DNA of 64,000 nt, from contig DEQW01000003.1 of NCBI GenBank assembly GCA_002360635.1, positions 456,966 through 520,965 on the forward strand. The letters are read 5' to 3'. This stretch comes from Flavobacteriaceae bacterium UBA3356. GTDB lineage: Bacteria; Bacteroidota; Bacteroidia; Flavobacteriales; Flavobacteriaceae. The position numbers and the translations under genes are program-made. This document shows positions 31,652-40,946 of the stretch, one piece after another. Each line of letters starts with the position of its first letter. Within the stretch, counting starts at the first letter, position 1. Under the pieces are notes generated by a model, which made no database searches, was not told the origin of the DNA, and worked only from the letters and a program-made list of their open reading frames with translations.

Positions 31652-33217
31652 ATGAGTTTACCAAAAATAAACCCTAAACAAACAAAATCTTGGAACGCAC
31701 TACAAGCACATTTTTCAGAAATGAAAGCTGAAAAAATGCAAGATTTGTTTGCTACAGATACTGCTCGTTCAAAAAAGTTCTCAATTGAATGGGATGATTT
31801 TTACTTTGATTATTCTAAAAACCGAATTACAGATACCACAAAAGCTTTGTTAATTGACTTAGCGAAAGAAGTTAAGTTAGACGAAGCTATTAAGGCACAG
31901 TTTACAGGTACAAAAATCAATGAAACTGAAGGTAGAGCAGTTTTACATACTGCATTGCGTGATTTTGTTGAAATGAAACCTGAAGTAAAAGAAACACTTG
32001 AAAAAATGAAAGTTTTTTCAGAAGCTATCATTTCAGGAAGTTGGAAAGGCTGTACCGATAAACCAATTACCGATGTGGTAAACATTGGAGTAGGCGGAAG
32101 TGATTTAGGCCCTAAAATGGTTACTGAGGCACTACATTTTTACAAAACCCACTTAAACGTACAATTTATTTCGAATGTTGATGGTGATCACGTTTCAGAA
32201 ATTTTACAAGATTTAAACCCTGAAACTACTTTATTTATTGTGGTTTCAAAAAGTTTTACAACGCTCGAAACCTTGACCAATGCTAAAACCGTTCGAAATT
32301 GGTTTTTAGAAAAACATTCAGAAACAGATATTGAACATCATTTCGCGGCGGTTTCAACAAACAAAGAAGCGGTTATTGATTTTGGAATTGCTTCAAAAAA
32401 CATATTCCCTATGTGGGATTGGGTTGGCGGACGGTTTTCACTCTGGAGTGCTGTGGGGCTTTCCATTTGTTGTGCCGTTGGTTACAATAATTTTGAAGAA
32501 TTACTGAAAGGTGCCCACAAAATGGACAACCATTTTAAAACTTCAAACTTTGATGAAAATATCCCAGTGATGCTAGCTATGCTTTCTATTTGGTATGCCA
32601 ATTTTTTTGAGGCAGAAAGCGAAGCGGTTATTCCGTATTCTGAATATTTAAGTAAATTGGTTACATACCTTCAACAAGCCGTTATGGAAAGCAATGGAAA
32701 AGGTACCGACCGAAATGGTAAGAAAGTAGATTACACTACCGGAACCATTGTTTGGGGCGATACGGGCACAAATGCGCAACATGCTTTTTTTCAGTTGATC
32801 CATCAAGGAAAACGTCTAATTCCGGTAGATTTTATTGCGTTTGCAGAATCGTTACACGGAAATAAAGAACATCATAGAAAATTAATTTCAAACTGTTTTG
32901 CACAATCTGAGTCTTTGTTGCAAGGTACGTATGGCAAAGAGGTTGAAAATCCTTTCAGACAATTTGAAGGGAACAAACCGTCAAATACCATTCTTATAAA
33001 AAAATTGACACCACATAATTTAGGGAGTTTATTGGCTCTATATGAGCATAAGTTGTTTGTACAAGGTGTGGTATGGAATATTTTCAGTTATGATCAATGG
33101 GGCGTTGAATTAGGTAAAACCGTTGCGAAAAACGTGATGGAAGCGATTAAAACCAAAGATTGTTCGTTAATTGACAATCAATCAACTAAGGATTTACTTT
33201 TTCAAATTTCCGAATAA
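31652..33217 (+). CDS. pgi: glucose-6-phosphate isomerase
   Basis: Pgi interconverts glucose 6-phosphate and fructose 6-phosphate. The 521-residue protein shows the sugar-phosphate motifs GVGGSDLGPKMV, VVSKSFTTLET, DWVGGRFSLWSAVGL (family signature 1) and the catalytic ESNGKG, plus GVVWNIFSYDQWGVELGK (signature 2). The length fits the longer bacterial form. It is the last gene of the pfkA-gap-BadF-pgi operon. A REP-like repeat follows and probably ends the transcript. Confidence 0.95.
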   Translation: MSLPKINPKQTKSWNALQAHFSEMKAEKMQDLFATDTARSKKFSIEWDDFYFDYSKNRITDTTKALLIDLAKEVKLDEAIKAQFTGTKINETEGRAVLHTALRDFVEMKPEVKETLEKMKVFSEAIISGSWKGCTDKPITDVVNIGVGGSDLGPKMVTEALHFYKTHLNVQFISNVDGDHVSEILQDLNPETTLFIVVSKSFTTLETLTNAKTVRNWFLEKHSETDIEHHFAAVSTNKEAVIDFGIASKNIFPMWDWVGGRFSLWSAVGLSICCAVGYNNFEELLKGAHKMDNHFKTSNFDENIPVMLAMLSIWYANFFEAESEAVIPYSEYLSKLVTYLQQAVMESNGKGTDRNGKKVDYTTGTIVWGDTGTNAQHAFFQLIHQGKRLIPVDFIAFAESLHGNKEHHRKLISNCFAQSESLLQGTYGKEVENPFRQFEGNKPSNTILIKKLTPHNLGSLLALYEHKLFVQGVVWNIFSYDQWGVELGKTVAKNVMEAIKTKDCSLIDNQSTKDLLFQISE

Positions 33218-33224
33218 ATTAAAA

Positions 33225-33287
33225 TTGTCACGTCGAGCGCAGTCGAGACGGTTTTGTTTGTCCTTTCGACTGCGCTCAAGATGACAA
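33225..33287. repeat. inverted repeat (REP-like) after pgi
   Basis: ttgtcacgtcgagcgcagtc and its near reverse complement gactgcgctcaagatgacaa flank a T-rich loop. The 12-bp core tcgactgcgctc is exact. Such elements recur between flavobacterial genes. It lies between the convergent pgi and rlmH genes and may end transcription both ways. Confidence 0.65.
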
Positions 33288-33344
33288 AACTGACGCTAGA
33301 TATTTATACGGTCAAGCATTTTATTTTATATGCTTCCAAATTAA

Positions 33345-33818
33345 TTATCTGTGATGGTAAGGTTCATTTCTAAGTATTGTAAAGCTTCTATATAGTTGTT
33401 CAATAAAAAAGAGTCGTACCATTTGATGCGAAAACGTCATTTTTGATAATGATATTTTACCATTAGCCCGTTCGTGAATTTCATCGCTAAAACCATACGG
33501 TCCTCCAATTACAAACACGAGGTTTTTAAGTCCGCTATTCATTTTTTTCTGAAGAAACTGCGAAAACCCTACAGAGCTATAATGTTTTCCGTTTTCATCT
33601 AATAAAATTAAATTATCTGAAGGCTGTAATCGTTTAAGTATCTCTTGTCCTTCGGCTTGCTTTTGTAACTTTTCCGAAAGATTTTTTGAGTTTTTAATAT
33701 CTGGAATAATTTCAAAAGAAAAAGGCACATAGTGCTTTAACCGTTTTACATATGCTGATATTAATGTTTGTAGATTTTTATCATCGGTCTTTCCTATGGC
33801 CAATAATGTGATTTTCAT
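33345..33818 (-). CDS. rlmH: 23S rRNA pseudouridine1915 N3-methyltransferase
   Basis: RlmH is a SPOUT-class (knotted) SAM methyltransferase acting on pseudouridine 1915 in helix 69 of 23S rRNA. The 157-residue protein has LLAIGKTDD at the start, LDENGKHYSS, the knot FVIGGPYGFSDE and the C-terminal MVRLFFIEQLYRSFTILRNEPYHH, which carry the cofactor and catalytic residues. All family motifs and the normal length are present. It starts 5 bases after the cyclase stop, so it is probably co-transcribed with it. Confidence 0.95.
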   Translation of the reverse strand: MKITLLAIGKTDDKNLQTLISAYVKRLKHYVPFSFEIIPDIKNSKNLSEKLQKQAEGQEILKRLQPSDNLILLDENGKHYSSVGFSQFLQKKMNSGLKNLVFVIGGPYGFSDEIHERANGKISLSKMTFSHQMVRLFFIEQLYRSFTILRNEPYHHR

Positions 33819-33823
33819 AAGTT

Positions 33824-34933
33824 TTATCCTTTTTTGTAGGTGACAAGACCAATTTCTTCAGCTTTACCTTTTAGTTGCTCTTTGCCCATATCTATTTTGG
33901 TTACTCCTTTAGGGAGTTTGTAAGCAATATTTGCAAATTCCTTAGATGCCAATACTTTTACGTCCAACTCATTACAAATAGATTGAATACGAGCTGTTGT
34001 ATTCAAAACATCGCCCGAAAAGGCTATGTCCCGCTTAATTGCTCCAATTTCACCTACCATTACTGGCCCAAAATGATATCCTACCTTAAATTCAGGAACA
34101 ATACCGTATTTTTTCATGTATTTTCTTGATTTCCTTTTAATAATACGTTGCATGGAAAAGTAACACTGTATGGCATTTCCGCGCCGTAAACCATGTTTCA
34201 TTTTCCATGATACCACCACCTCATCTCCTACGTATTGATATACTTCGCCTCTTGTTTGAACAATGGCTGGGGCGATATGCCTAAAAAAATCTTTCAGAAA
34301 ATTAAAATATTTCTCTTCCCCTAAGGTTTCGGCAATACCCGTTGCATTTTTAATGTCTGCGAACATAAATATACGCCGTTCGTGTTTGGGGTGAAAGTAA
34401 CGACCCATCAAATAATCTGGAAATACACCTGGGCCATACTTATCGTTTACTATTAAAACGATTAAAGTACTTAGCACGATAAATAACCACACGACAAAAT
34501 TTTTAAGAAATAACCAGGTGCTAAAAAACACTTGTGTAGCTAAAACCACATCGGGATGATAAAATGGAAGGCCTAATTTTTCACTGTTAAAGTATAATGC
34601 GCCTATGGCACTTATTAGTAACGCCCCGGCTATATAAGTGCCAATTATATAGAATAATGCCTTCCAAAAGGCTTTTCTTCTTAGCCATTTTTCCATAAGG
34701 TTAATGGTAAATAAACCACCAATAAGCCCTGCACTTATACCTACTATTAAATTAGCTGTAAAAGCCGATTGAAAGTCGAAGGCAGAACTAAGTAGTCCTT
34801 CACTTTTTAATGTAAAAAACTCATAAAAGAACATGACGTTCGAAATCAATATCCAAGAAATGAGTATCCAAAAGGCACGTTTGGTGTAAAACCAAAGTTG
34901 CCGTGAATTATATCGGGTAAGCTTGAAGTCCAT
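33824..34933 (-). CDS. membrane adenylate cyclase, class III
   Basis: This 369-residue protein has four to five hydrophobic helices (about 20-160) followed by a class III cyclase domain (about 185-365). The catalytic set is complete: metal-binding D193 (FADI) and D237 (VGDE), adenine-specifying K283 (EFKVG) and D308 (SGDVLN), and transition-state N311 and R315 (NTTAR). The Lys/Asp pair predicts ATP as substrate, giving cAMP. It contains neither a HAMP nor a receiver domain. The membrane part is a CHASE-less integral sensor of unknown input. It overlaps the upstream YdeI-like gene by 1 base and precedes rlmH. Confidence 0.88.
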   Translation of the reverse strand: MDFKLTRYNSRQLWFYTKRAFWILISWILISNVMFFYEFFTLKSEGLLSSAFDFQSAFTANLIVGISAGLIGGLFTINLMEKWLRRKAFWKALFYIIGTYIAGALLISAIGALYFNSEKLGLPFYHPDVVLATQVFFSTWLFLKNFVVWLFIVLSTLIVLIVNDKYGPGVFPDYLMGRYFHPKHERRIFMFADIKNATGIAETLGEEKYFNFLKDFFRHIAPAIVQTRGEVYQYVGDEVVVSWKMKHGLRRGNAIQCYFSMQRIIKRKSRKYMKKYGIVPEFKVGYHFGPVMVGEIGAIKRDIAFSGDVLNTTARIQSICNELDVKVLASKEFANIAYKLPKGVTKIDMGKEQLKGKAEEIGLVTYKKG

Positions 34934-35529
34934 TAACAGTTTTTGTATTTGTCGTGCAAACCTTTTCCTTCAAGAATCATAGGACTAATTTTTTGCAAAC
35001 GACTTTTTTTTGTTGCTTCCCGTTTTGCTTCAGCAATATAGTTTGCATATTCACGCTGTTTCCCTGGGGTTAATTTTTTAAAAGCAGACGCCAACGTTGC
35101 ATTTTTCTTAAAGGCTTCTTCCAAAAGCGGAGGGATTGAAACACCTTTTTTACGTTTTGGTTTTAATTCTTTACCGGCAATACAGTTTTCAATGGCTTCT
35201 TGTATGTATTTTATAACTAAATTAGATTCTATGGGGTCTCCCTCCTTAAAACGCCATTGCCGCAATGCTTTGGTAACTCCTTTTTGGGCATTAACCAATT
35301 TGTCTTCTTCATTTTTTAAAAAAACACCTTGATGAAACCAAATGGCATAATGGTTTTTAAAACCTGCTAATCCTGCCACCAATTTTCCATTAAGGGTGTA
35401 AGCGGGCGCTCCCCATTTAACTTCCTCAGTAAGTTCTGTTTGCTGAAATAAACTTCTTAGTTTTGATAATTCATCCCGCCATTTTTCGTGTTTTTCTATA
35501 TAGGCTGTTACTTTTTTTGAAGCGTCCAT
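34933..35529 (-). CDS. YdeI/OmpD-associated family protein with DUF1801-like domain
   Basis: This 198-residue protein has a DUF1801-like N-terminal half (WRDELSKLRSLFQQTELTEEVKWGAPAYTLNGKLVAGLAGFKNHYAIWFHQGVFL) and a C-terminal YdeI helical domain (IPPLLEEAFKKNATLASAFKKLTPGKQREYANYIAEAKREATKKSR). Related proteins are small cytoplasmic proteins of uncertain role, often described as stress- or antimicrobial-peptide-linked. The length and two-domain order match family members. Its stop overlaps the cyclase start by one base (TAATG), indicating coupled translation. Confidence 0.85.
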   Translation of the reverse strand: MDASKKVTAYIEKHEKWRDELSKLRSLFQQTELTEEVKWGAPAYTLNGKLVAGLAGFKNHYAIWFHQGVFLKNEEDKLVNAQKGVTKALRQWRFKEGDPIESNLVIKYIQEAIENCIAGKELKPKRKKGVSIPPLLEEAFKKNATLASAFKKLTPGKQREYANYIAEAKREATKKSRLQKISPMILEGKGLHDKYKNC

Positions 35530-35707
35530 AATTAATTGATTTTCTCTCTAAAATCGAAGATACCATTTTTCCAAAGCTATTTTTCTAAAGAAACATTAAA
35601 ATTGTAAAGCTACAATTGGGCATATAAATTATACAGTTCGGTTTCTTTTTTTTCGAAATAACTAAATAACACCTCATATTTGAAATGTAAAACAAAACCA
35701 ACTACCA

Positions 35708-37882
35708 ATGAAACTTCAAAAAAACAGTACTTATAACTTAATATTTGTTTTAATTTTTTTGCTAATATCTATATCAGCAGTGAGTCAAACTGAAATTTCA
35801 GGCATAGTTACACAAAAAAATGGAACACCCATTCCTGGTGCCAATGTCTATCTGGAAGGTACGTATGATGGAACCACTACTGACGATAAGGGGAGGTTCT
35901 CTTTTACTACATCTGAGATAAATGAACAGACCTTAATCATATCTTTTGTTTCGTTTGAACCATTTAAAATGACCAAAAATGTTGGCGAATTGAAAAATTT
36001 AAAAATTCGTCTTCGTGAAGATGTAAGCTCGTTGGACACTGTGGTTATTTCTGCCGGAACTTTTGAAGCAGGTGATAATAGTAAGGTTTCAGTTTTAAAA
36101 CCGTTGGATGTGGTTACCACCGCCAGTGCTTTGGGTGATTTTGTGGGCGCATTGCAAACACTGCCAGGAACGACAACCGTTTCTGAGGACGGCCGATTAT
36201 TTGTTCGGGGAGGTGATGCGAACGAAACGCAAATTTTTATCGATGACATTCGTGTTTTTACACCATATACACCTAGCACCAATAATATCCCAACCCGTGG
36301 GCGCTACAGTCCGTTTTTGTTTGATGGCATTACATTTTCCACAGGCGGCTATTCTGCGGAATACGGCCAAGCACTATCTTCTGTTTTGTTGCTAAACACG
36401 ATAGATTTTCCAGATCAAGAGAAAACCGAAATAGCTATTATGAGCGTAGGCGGCGGATTGGGTAACACACAAATTTGGGGCAATAATTCGTTAAGTGTAA
36501 ATGCCAGCTACATTAACTTGGCTCCATATAATGAATTGTTCCCTGGGCGGAATGACTGGCAAAAACCCTTTGAAACGTTTGCAGGGGAGTCTGTTTATCG
36601 ACACGAATTTGAAGATGGACTATTGAAAATTTATGGAGCGTATGATGCTACCGAATTTCAATTAACCCAAGAAGATATTAACGAGCCAATAGGAGTCAAT
36701 TTTAAATTGAACAATCAAAATTTTTATACCAATGCCAGTTATTCTGGTAGATTGAAAAATAAATGGAAATTGGAGACCGGTGCAAGTTTCACCCTTTCGA
36801 AGACAGACATTAATGTTATTGAAGATAAAATTAACGACACTGAAAAATCTGCTCATCTAAAGTTTAAATTACGAAAAAATTTTAGCAACCGTTTTAAAAT
36901 GAGTTATGGCGTAGAGCAATTTTTGACTGATTTTAAAGAAGATTTTAATAATGAAACATTTGATGCAACGTACGGTTTCAATAATAATATATCAGCAGCT
37001 TTTACGGAGGCAGATATTATATTTTCAAAAAAGTTTGCTATAAAGTTGGGGTTGCGAGGTGAATACAGTCAGCTTTTTGATGCGTTTACCTTTTCACCTC
37101 GAGCTTCATTAGCATATAAAGTGAGTAAAAATAGTCAACTCTCGTTAGCGTATGGCGATTTTTACCAACAGCCATTTAATGAGTATTTAAAGTTTCAACA
37201 AGATTTGGAAGCGCAGAAAGCCCAACACTATATTTTAAATTACCAATACACCGCCAATAATAGAATTTTCAGGGCCGAGTTGTACCGAAAAGAGTATGGT
37301 AATTTAGTTACCTACAATTCAGATTTCCCTTCGTTTGACACTGATTTTAAAACTAATGGTAATGGTTTTGCTCAAGGAATCGATTTTTTTTGGAGAGATA
37401 ATGAAAGTCTTAAAAATATGGATTATTGGGTAAGTTATTCGTATTTAGATACCGAGCGGGAATATAAAAATTATCCTATTGCTGCCACACCTAATTTTGC
37501 AAACACACATAACCTTTCGGTTGTAGGTAAGTATTGGATTGAAGATTGGAAAAGTCAGATTGGTTTTAGCTACCAATATGGAAGTGGCCGAACATACACC
37601 AACCCTAATGAAAATGGATTTCTTCAAAATAAAACAAAGGATTACAATAGTATTAGCTTGAACTGGGCTTATTTATTGTCACAACAACAAATATTGTATT
37701 TTTCGGTAAACAATGTATTGGGTTTTACCAATGTGAACGGGTATCAATATGCAAACACACCAAATGTTAATGGTGACTTTGCAAGAAGGACATTACGGCC
37801 AGCGACAGATCAATTTTTCTTTGTAGGCTTTTTCTGGACCATTAGCGATGATGGGGAGGACAATCAGTTGGATAACCTTTAA
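35708..37882 (+). CDS. TonB-dependent receptor with carboxypeptidase-like N-terminal domain
   Basis: This 724-residue outer-membrane protein begins with a signal peptide to about residue 26 (AVSQTEISG). Next is a CarboxypepD-regulatory-like beta-sandwich (TQKNGTPIPGANVYLEGTYDGTTTDDKGRFSF, about 30-110), a plug domain (about 115-235, with VRGGDANETQIFIDD) and a 22-strand barrel to an aromatic end (ATDQFFFVGFFWT). Such receptors import siderophores, vitamins or oligosaccharides with TonB energy. No SusD partner is adjacent, so a siderophore, metal or small-molecule substrate is more likely than a glycan. The length is short for the SusC type, which supports this. Confidence 0.88.
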   Translation: MKLQKNSTYNLIFVLIFLLISISAVSQTEISGIVTQKNGTPIPGANVYLEGTYDGTTTDDKGRFSFTTSEINEQTLIISFVSFEPFKMTKNVGELKNLKIRLREDVSSLDTVVISAGTFEAGDNSKVSVLKPLDVVTTASALGDFVGALQTLPGTTTVSEDGRLFVRGGDANETQIFIDDIRVFTPYTPSTNNIPTRGRYSPFLFDGITFSTGGYSAEYGQALSSVLLLNTIDFPDQEKTEIAIMSVGGGLGNTQIWGNNSLSVNASYINLAPYNELFPGRNDWQKPFETFAGESVYRHEFEDGLLKIYGAYDATEFQLTQEDINEPIGVNFKLNNQNFYTNASYSGRLKNKWKLETGASFTLSKTDINVIEDKINDTEKSAHLKFKLRKNFSNRFKMSYGVEQFLTDFKEDFNNETFDATYGFNNNISAAFTEADIIFSKKFAIKLGLRGEYSQLFDAFTFSPRASLAYKVSKNSQLSLAYGDFYQQPFNEYLKFQQDLEAQKAQHYILNYQYTANNRIFRAELYRKEYGNLVTYNSDFPSFDTDFKTNGNGFAQGIDFFWRDNESLKNMDYWVSYSYLDTEREYKNYPIAATPNFANTHNLSVVGKYWIEDWKSQIGFSYQYGSGRTYTNPNENGFLQNKTKDYNSISLNWAYLLSQQQILYFSVNNVLGFTNVNGYQYANTPNVNGDFARRTLRPATDQFFFVGFFWTISDDGEDNQLDNL

Positions 37883-38003
37883 ATGCTAAATATCGTGTCT
37901 CGAAAATACATTTCAACCCTAAAAAAAAACAATTCAGCACATCAAATTTTATAAAACCTTTTTTCTGAAGGATATTTGAACAACAAACTATAAACAAACA
38001 ACT

Positions 38004-38417
38004 ATGCAAACCATAATAACAACTTTAGTACTCATTTTCACTTCTCTCATTCTGCAAGCACAGAATACTATCACAGTAACGATGACTGGCTTTGACAACG
38101 ATAAAGGTACTGCGATGGTGGGGTTATATAATTCCGAAGAAAATTTTTTAGAAAGCGGGCTTATGTATAGTAAGAGTAAAATTGAAAATGAAACCGCAAC
38201 AGTAACTTTTACAAATGTACCCGATGGTGATTATGCAGTTTCTTGCTTTCACGACGAAGATGACAACGGAAAACTGAATATGTTCATGGGCTTGATGCCT
38301 ACAGAAGATTATGGTACTTCAAACAATGCTCCGGCCAACTTTGGACCGCCCAAATGGAAAGACGCTAAATTTGAGATAAAAGATGGTGAAACCAAGACTT
38401 TTGAAATTAACCTATAA
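38004..38417 (+). CDS. DUF2141 domain secreted protein
   Basis: This 137-residue protein with a signal peptide (to LQAQ) carries DUF2141: a beta domain with GTAMVGLYNSEENFLESG, VTFTNVPDGDYAVSCFHDEDDNGKLN (an Asp-rich calcium-like loop) and FGPPKWKDAKFEIKDGE. The family is common in Bacteroidota, and function is unknown. A second, diverged member is encoded at 43947-44375. It is followed by a short membrane-peptide gene and a TPR-like gene in the same direction. Confidence 0.85.
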   Translation: MQTIITTLVLIFTSLILQAQNTITVTMTGFDNDKGTAMVGLYNSEENFLESGLMYSKSKIENETATVTFTNVPDGDYAVSCFHDEDDNGKLNMFMGLMPTEDYGTSNNAPANFGPPKWKDAKFEIKDGETKTFEINL

Positions 38418-38433
38418 CTTAAAGCCTAAAAAT

Positions 38434-38541
38434 ATGTTAGGGATTTTACTATCAAAACACAGAAAACCAAAGCTCTTAAAAGCATTGATGTTGGTAAGCG
38501 TATTCTTATTAATAGGCGGGCTTTTATTACTTATTAACTAA
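38434..38541 (+). CDS. very small membrane protein, 35 aa, unknown
   Basis: The frame ATG at 38434 to TAA at 38541 encodes MLGILLSKHRKPKLLKALM followed by a single hydrophobic helix (VSVFLLIGGLLLLIN). It lies 16 bases after the DUF2141 stop and 18 bases before the next gene. The basic N-terminus and one helix make it look like a real small membrane protein in this operon-like string, but it is too short to recognise. Confidence 0.4.
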   Translation: MLGILLSKHRKPKLLKALMLVSVFLLIGGLLLLIN

Positions 38542-38559
38542 CCATTAAAAATAATATAG

Positions 38560-39183
38560 ATGAAAAAATTACTATTAGCAACGGTACTGCTGATTTCGGG
38601 AATCGGTCTTAGTCAAACAAAATATGAAACCGGTATGCAAAAAGCCTTTGATCTTTGGCAAGCCGAAAAACCCTGGGAAGCTGCCAATTTATTTGAACGC
38701 ATAACACAAGCCGAACCCGAAAAGTGGTTGCCACCCTACTATGTAGCTCAGATTAATGTAATTAATGGTTTTGGCGAAAAAGATAAAGCCAAACTCACTG
38801 CACAACAGGAGAAAGCCCAGGATTTTATTAATCAGGCCAAGACAAACTCTAAAGAAAACGCTGAAATTCTAGTTTTAGAAGCACAGTGGTACACAGTGTG
38901 GATTGCCTTTGATGGACAGCAATACGGAATGAAATATTCTGGAAAAGTTCAACAACTGTATCAAGAAGCATTACAATTAGCACCTAATAACCCGCGTGTT
39001 ATTTTAAGCAAAGCAGAATGGGATATAGGCAGTGCAACCTATTTTAATCAGTCTGTTGAGCCCTACTGCAAGGACATTCAACGTGCCATAGATCTTTTTG
39101 CTACCTTTAAACCGGAGGATAAGTTTTATCCAACTTATGGAGAAGGGCGTGCAAAAGAAATTTTTGAATCAAACTGTAAATAA
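38560..39183 (+). CDS. secreted TPR-like protein, unknown
   Basis: This 207-residue protein has a signal peptide (MKKLLLATVLLISGIGLSQ). The mature part is helical, with tetratricopeptide-like features (KAFDLWQAEKPWEAANLFERITQAEPEKWLPPYYVAQINV; YQEALQLAPNNPRVILSKAEWDIGS). It ends in a lone cysteine (ESNCK), paired with an internal one (EPYCKD). It lies 5 bases before the histidine kinase gene, suggesting a periplasmic partner for it. No family name is recognised. Confidence 0.75.
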   Translation: MKKLLLATVLLISGIGLSQTKYETGMQKAFDLWQAEKPWEAANLFERITQAEPEKWLPPYYVAQINVINGFGEKDKAKLTAQQEKAQDFINQAKTNSKENAEILVLEAQWYTVWIAFDGQQYGMKYSGKVQQLYQEALQLAPNNPRVILSKAEWDIGSATYFNQSVEPYCKDIQRAIDLFATFKPEDKFYPTYGEGRAKEIFESNCK

Positions 39184-39188
39184 TAATA

Positions 39189-40520
39189 ATGATCCGATTT
39201 TTTAAAGAACTAGGCAAGGCTTTTTTTGTAGGCTTCTTAATATTTATAGTGTTAGGACTTATACAATATGCAACGGGCAATAGAATTGAATCCGGCGAAG
39301 AGCTGTTAACCCAATTTCTTTATAATCAATTATATGCAGTAGTGCTTTATATGACCAATGCCTATTTAACGATGTATTTAGTAGATAAGTACAAGCTCAA
39401 TCTTTATAAATGGGAAAATATTTGGAAAGCAATTTTAGGTGGTGTTTTAATTACTGTAGTGACAATATTTTTACTGCGCTTTTTGACAAATGTAATTATT
39501 AGAGGTATTCCTATTTCTGATTTTATTGCTTCACAGCACATAAATTACTATTTGGTTTCTCTTATTATTTCAATAGTTGTACTTATCATTTTTTATAGCT
39601 TCTTTTATTATAAATTCAGTCAAGAAAAAAAGGTAAAAGAACAGAAAATAATTGCCGGTGCTGCTTCAGCACAGTTCGATGCGCTAAAAAACCAATTAGA
39701 TCCTCACTTTCTATTCAATAGTCTTAATGTTTTAACCAGCTTAATTGAAGAAAATCCAGAAGCCGCTACGCGTTTCACCACTTCGCTTTCAAAAGTGTAT
39801 CGATATGTTTTGGAGCAGAAAAATAAACAATTGGTAACGATTGAAGAAGAGCTGAAATTTGCTCAGTTGTACATGTCGTTATTAAAGATGCGTTTTGAAG
39901 AAAGTATTGTTTTTACTTTTCCGTCAACATTGAGCAACCCAGAAGCGAAGGTGGTACCCTTGTCGTTACAGTTATTACTTGAAAATGCGGTAAAGCACAA
40001 TCAAGTGACCCCTTCAAAAAAACTACATATTACCATTACTGAAGATAATGGAAACTTACTCATTACAAATAATTATCAACCCAAACAAGTAGTTAGGGAA
40101 AGTAGTGGGGTAGGACTTAAAAACATTCGGCAACGTTATGGTTTATTGACCAATCGGCCTGTTTCAATTGAACAGGACAATAAACAATTTAGTATATCTA
40201 TTCCTTTATTAACACAACAAACAATGACTGTCTCCTCACAAGAAACTTATATTTCAGAAAAAAAATATGAGAGAGCAAAAGAACGGGTTCAAAAACTGAA
40301 AGGTTTCTATGGAAACTTGACCATGTACCTTATTTTTATCCCAATTTTCATTTGGCTCAACTATAAATCGGGCACCAATTTCCCTTGGGCTATTTTCCCG
40401 ATTGCCGGTTGGGGTATGGGAGTTCTAGCCCACGCTGCCGAAACGTTTAATTACAATCCTTTCTTCGGAAAAGATTGGGAAAAACGAAAAATCAAGGAGC
40501 TAATGGAAGAAGATGATTAA
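39189..40520 (+). CDS. LytS/YehU-type sensor histidine kinase with C-terminal 2TM domain
   Basis: This 443-residue protein has four N-terminal membrane helices (about 12-145), then a His_kinase domain with the phospho-accepting histidine H173 in LDPHFLFNSLNVLTSLIEENP, and a short ATPase domain with the N-box LLLENAVKHNQ and G-box GVGLKNIRQRYG. Unusually, a 2TM domain is fused at the end (about 355-443, KKYERAKERVQKLKGFYGN to GKDWEKRKIKELMEEDD). No LytTR response regulator follows; three stand-alone 2TM proteins do. The upstream gene encodes a secreted TPR-like protein. Confidence 0.88.
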   Translation: MIRFFKELGKAFFVGFLIFIVLGLIQYATGNRIESGEELLTQFLYNQLYAVVLYMTNAYLTMYLVDKYKLNLYKWENIWKAILGGVLITVVTIFLLRFLTNVIIRGIPISDFIASQHINYYLVSLIISIVVLIIFYSFFYYKFSQEKKVKEQKIIAGAASAQFDALKNQLDPHFLFNSLNVLTSLIEENPEAATRFTTSLSKVYRYVLEQKNKQLVTIEEELKFAQLYMSLLKMRFEESIVFTFPSTLSNPEAKVVPLSLQLLLENAVKHNQVTPSKKLHITITEDNGNLLITNNYQPKQVVRESSGVGLKNIRQRYGLLTNRPVSIEQDNKQFSISIPLLTQQTMTVSSQETYISEKKYERAKERVQKLKGFYGNLTMYLIFIPIFIWLNYKSGTNFPWAIFPIAGWGMGVLAHAAETFNYNPFFGKDWEKRKIKELMEEDD

Positions 40521-40620
40521 TAGATGACAATTCAGTCGGTATATGCTACAATCCAGTAACCTTTCTTTTAAATAAGCAATCGATTGAAATACCTTTATTA
40601 AAAATAAAATACAACACATT

Positions 40621-40938
40621 ATGAATACCAATAGGGATACAGACAGAGACAATAAATATTTACGAGCTAAAGAGCGTATGGAAAATATAAAAAAATTCTA
40701 TACCAGTTTATTCTTCTACGTTGTCTTCATTATTTTTCTTGCAGGCCTTAATTATTACACAAACGAACTACGCTACCCTTGGTTTTTATGGGCAGCATTA
40801 GGTTGGGGGATAGGCATTGTGTTTCAAGCCGCTAAAGCTTTTAAGTGGAATTCTTTCTTAGGAAAAGACTGGGAAGAGCGCAAAATGAAACAATTTATGG
40901 AAGAAGATGAAAAAAACAGTAAAGACCTTTGGAAATAA
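40621..40938 (+). CDS. 2TM-domain protein
   Basis: This 105-residue protein is nearly all 2TM domain: KYLRAKERMENIKKFYTSLFFYVVF, a short loop, then WFLWAALGWGIGIVFQAAKAF and the ending FLGKDWEERKMKQFMEEDE. The paired helices with basic/acidic cytoplasmic flanks match the C-terminal part of the preceding kinase (39189-40520). The domain may mediate membrane dimerisation of the kinase and these small proteins. It is the first of three tandem copies. Confidence 0.8.
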   Translation: MNTNRDTDRDNKYLRAKERMENIKKFYTSLFFYVVFIIFLAGLNYYTNELRYPWFLWAALGWGIGIVFQAAKAFKWNSFLGKDWEERKMKQFMEEDEKNSKDLWK

Positions 40939-40946
40939 GTCTGATT

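Noticed and set aside
35708..37882. TonB-dependent receptor considered as part of a polysaccharide utilisation locus
   Set aside because: No SusD, glycoside hydrolase or sulfatase genes are near, and the protein is shorter than SusC types.
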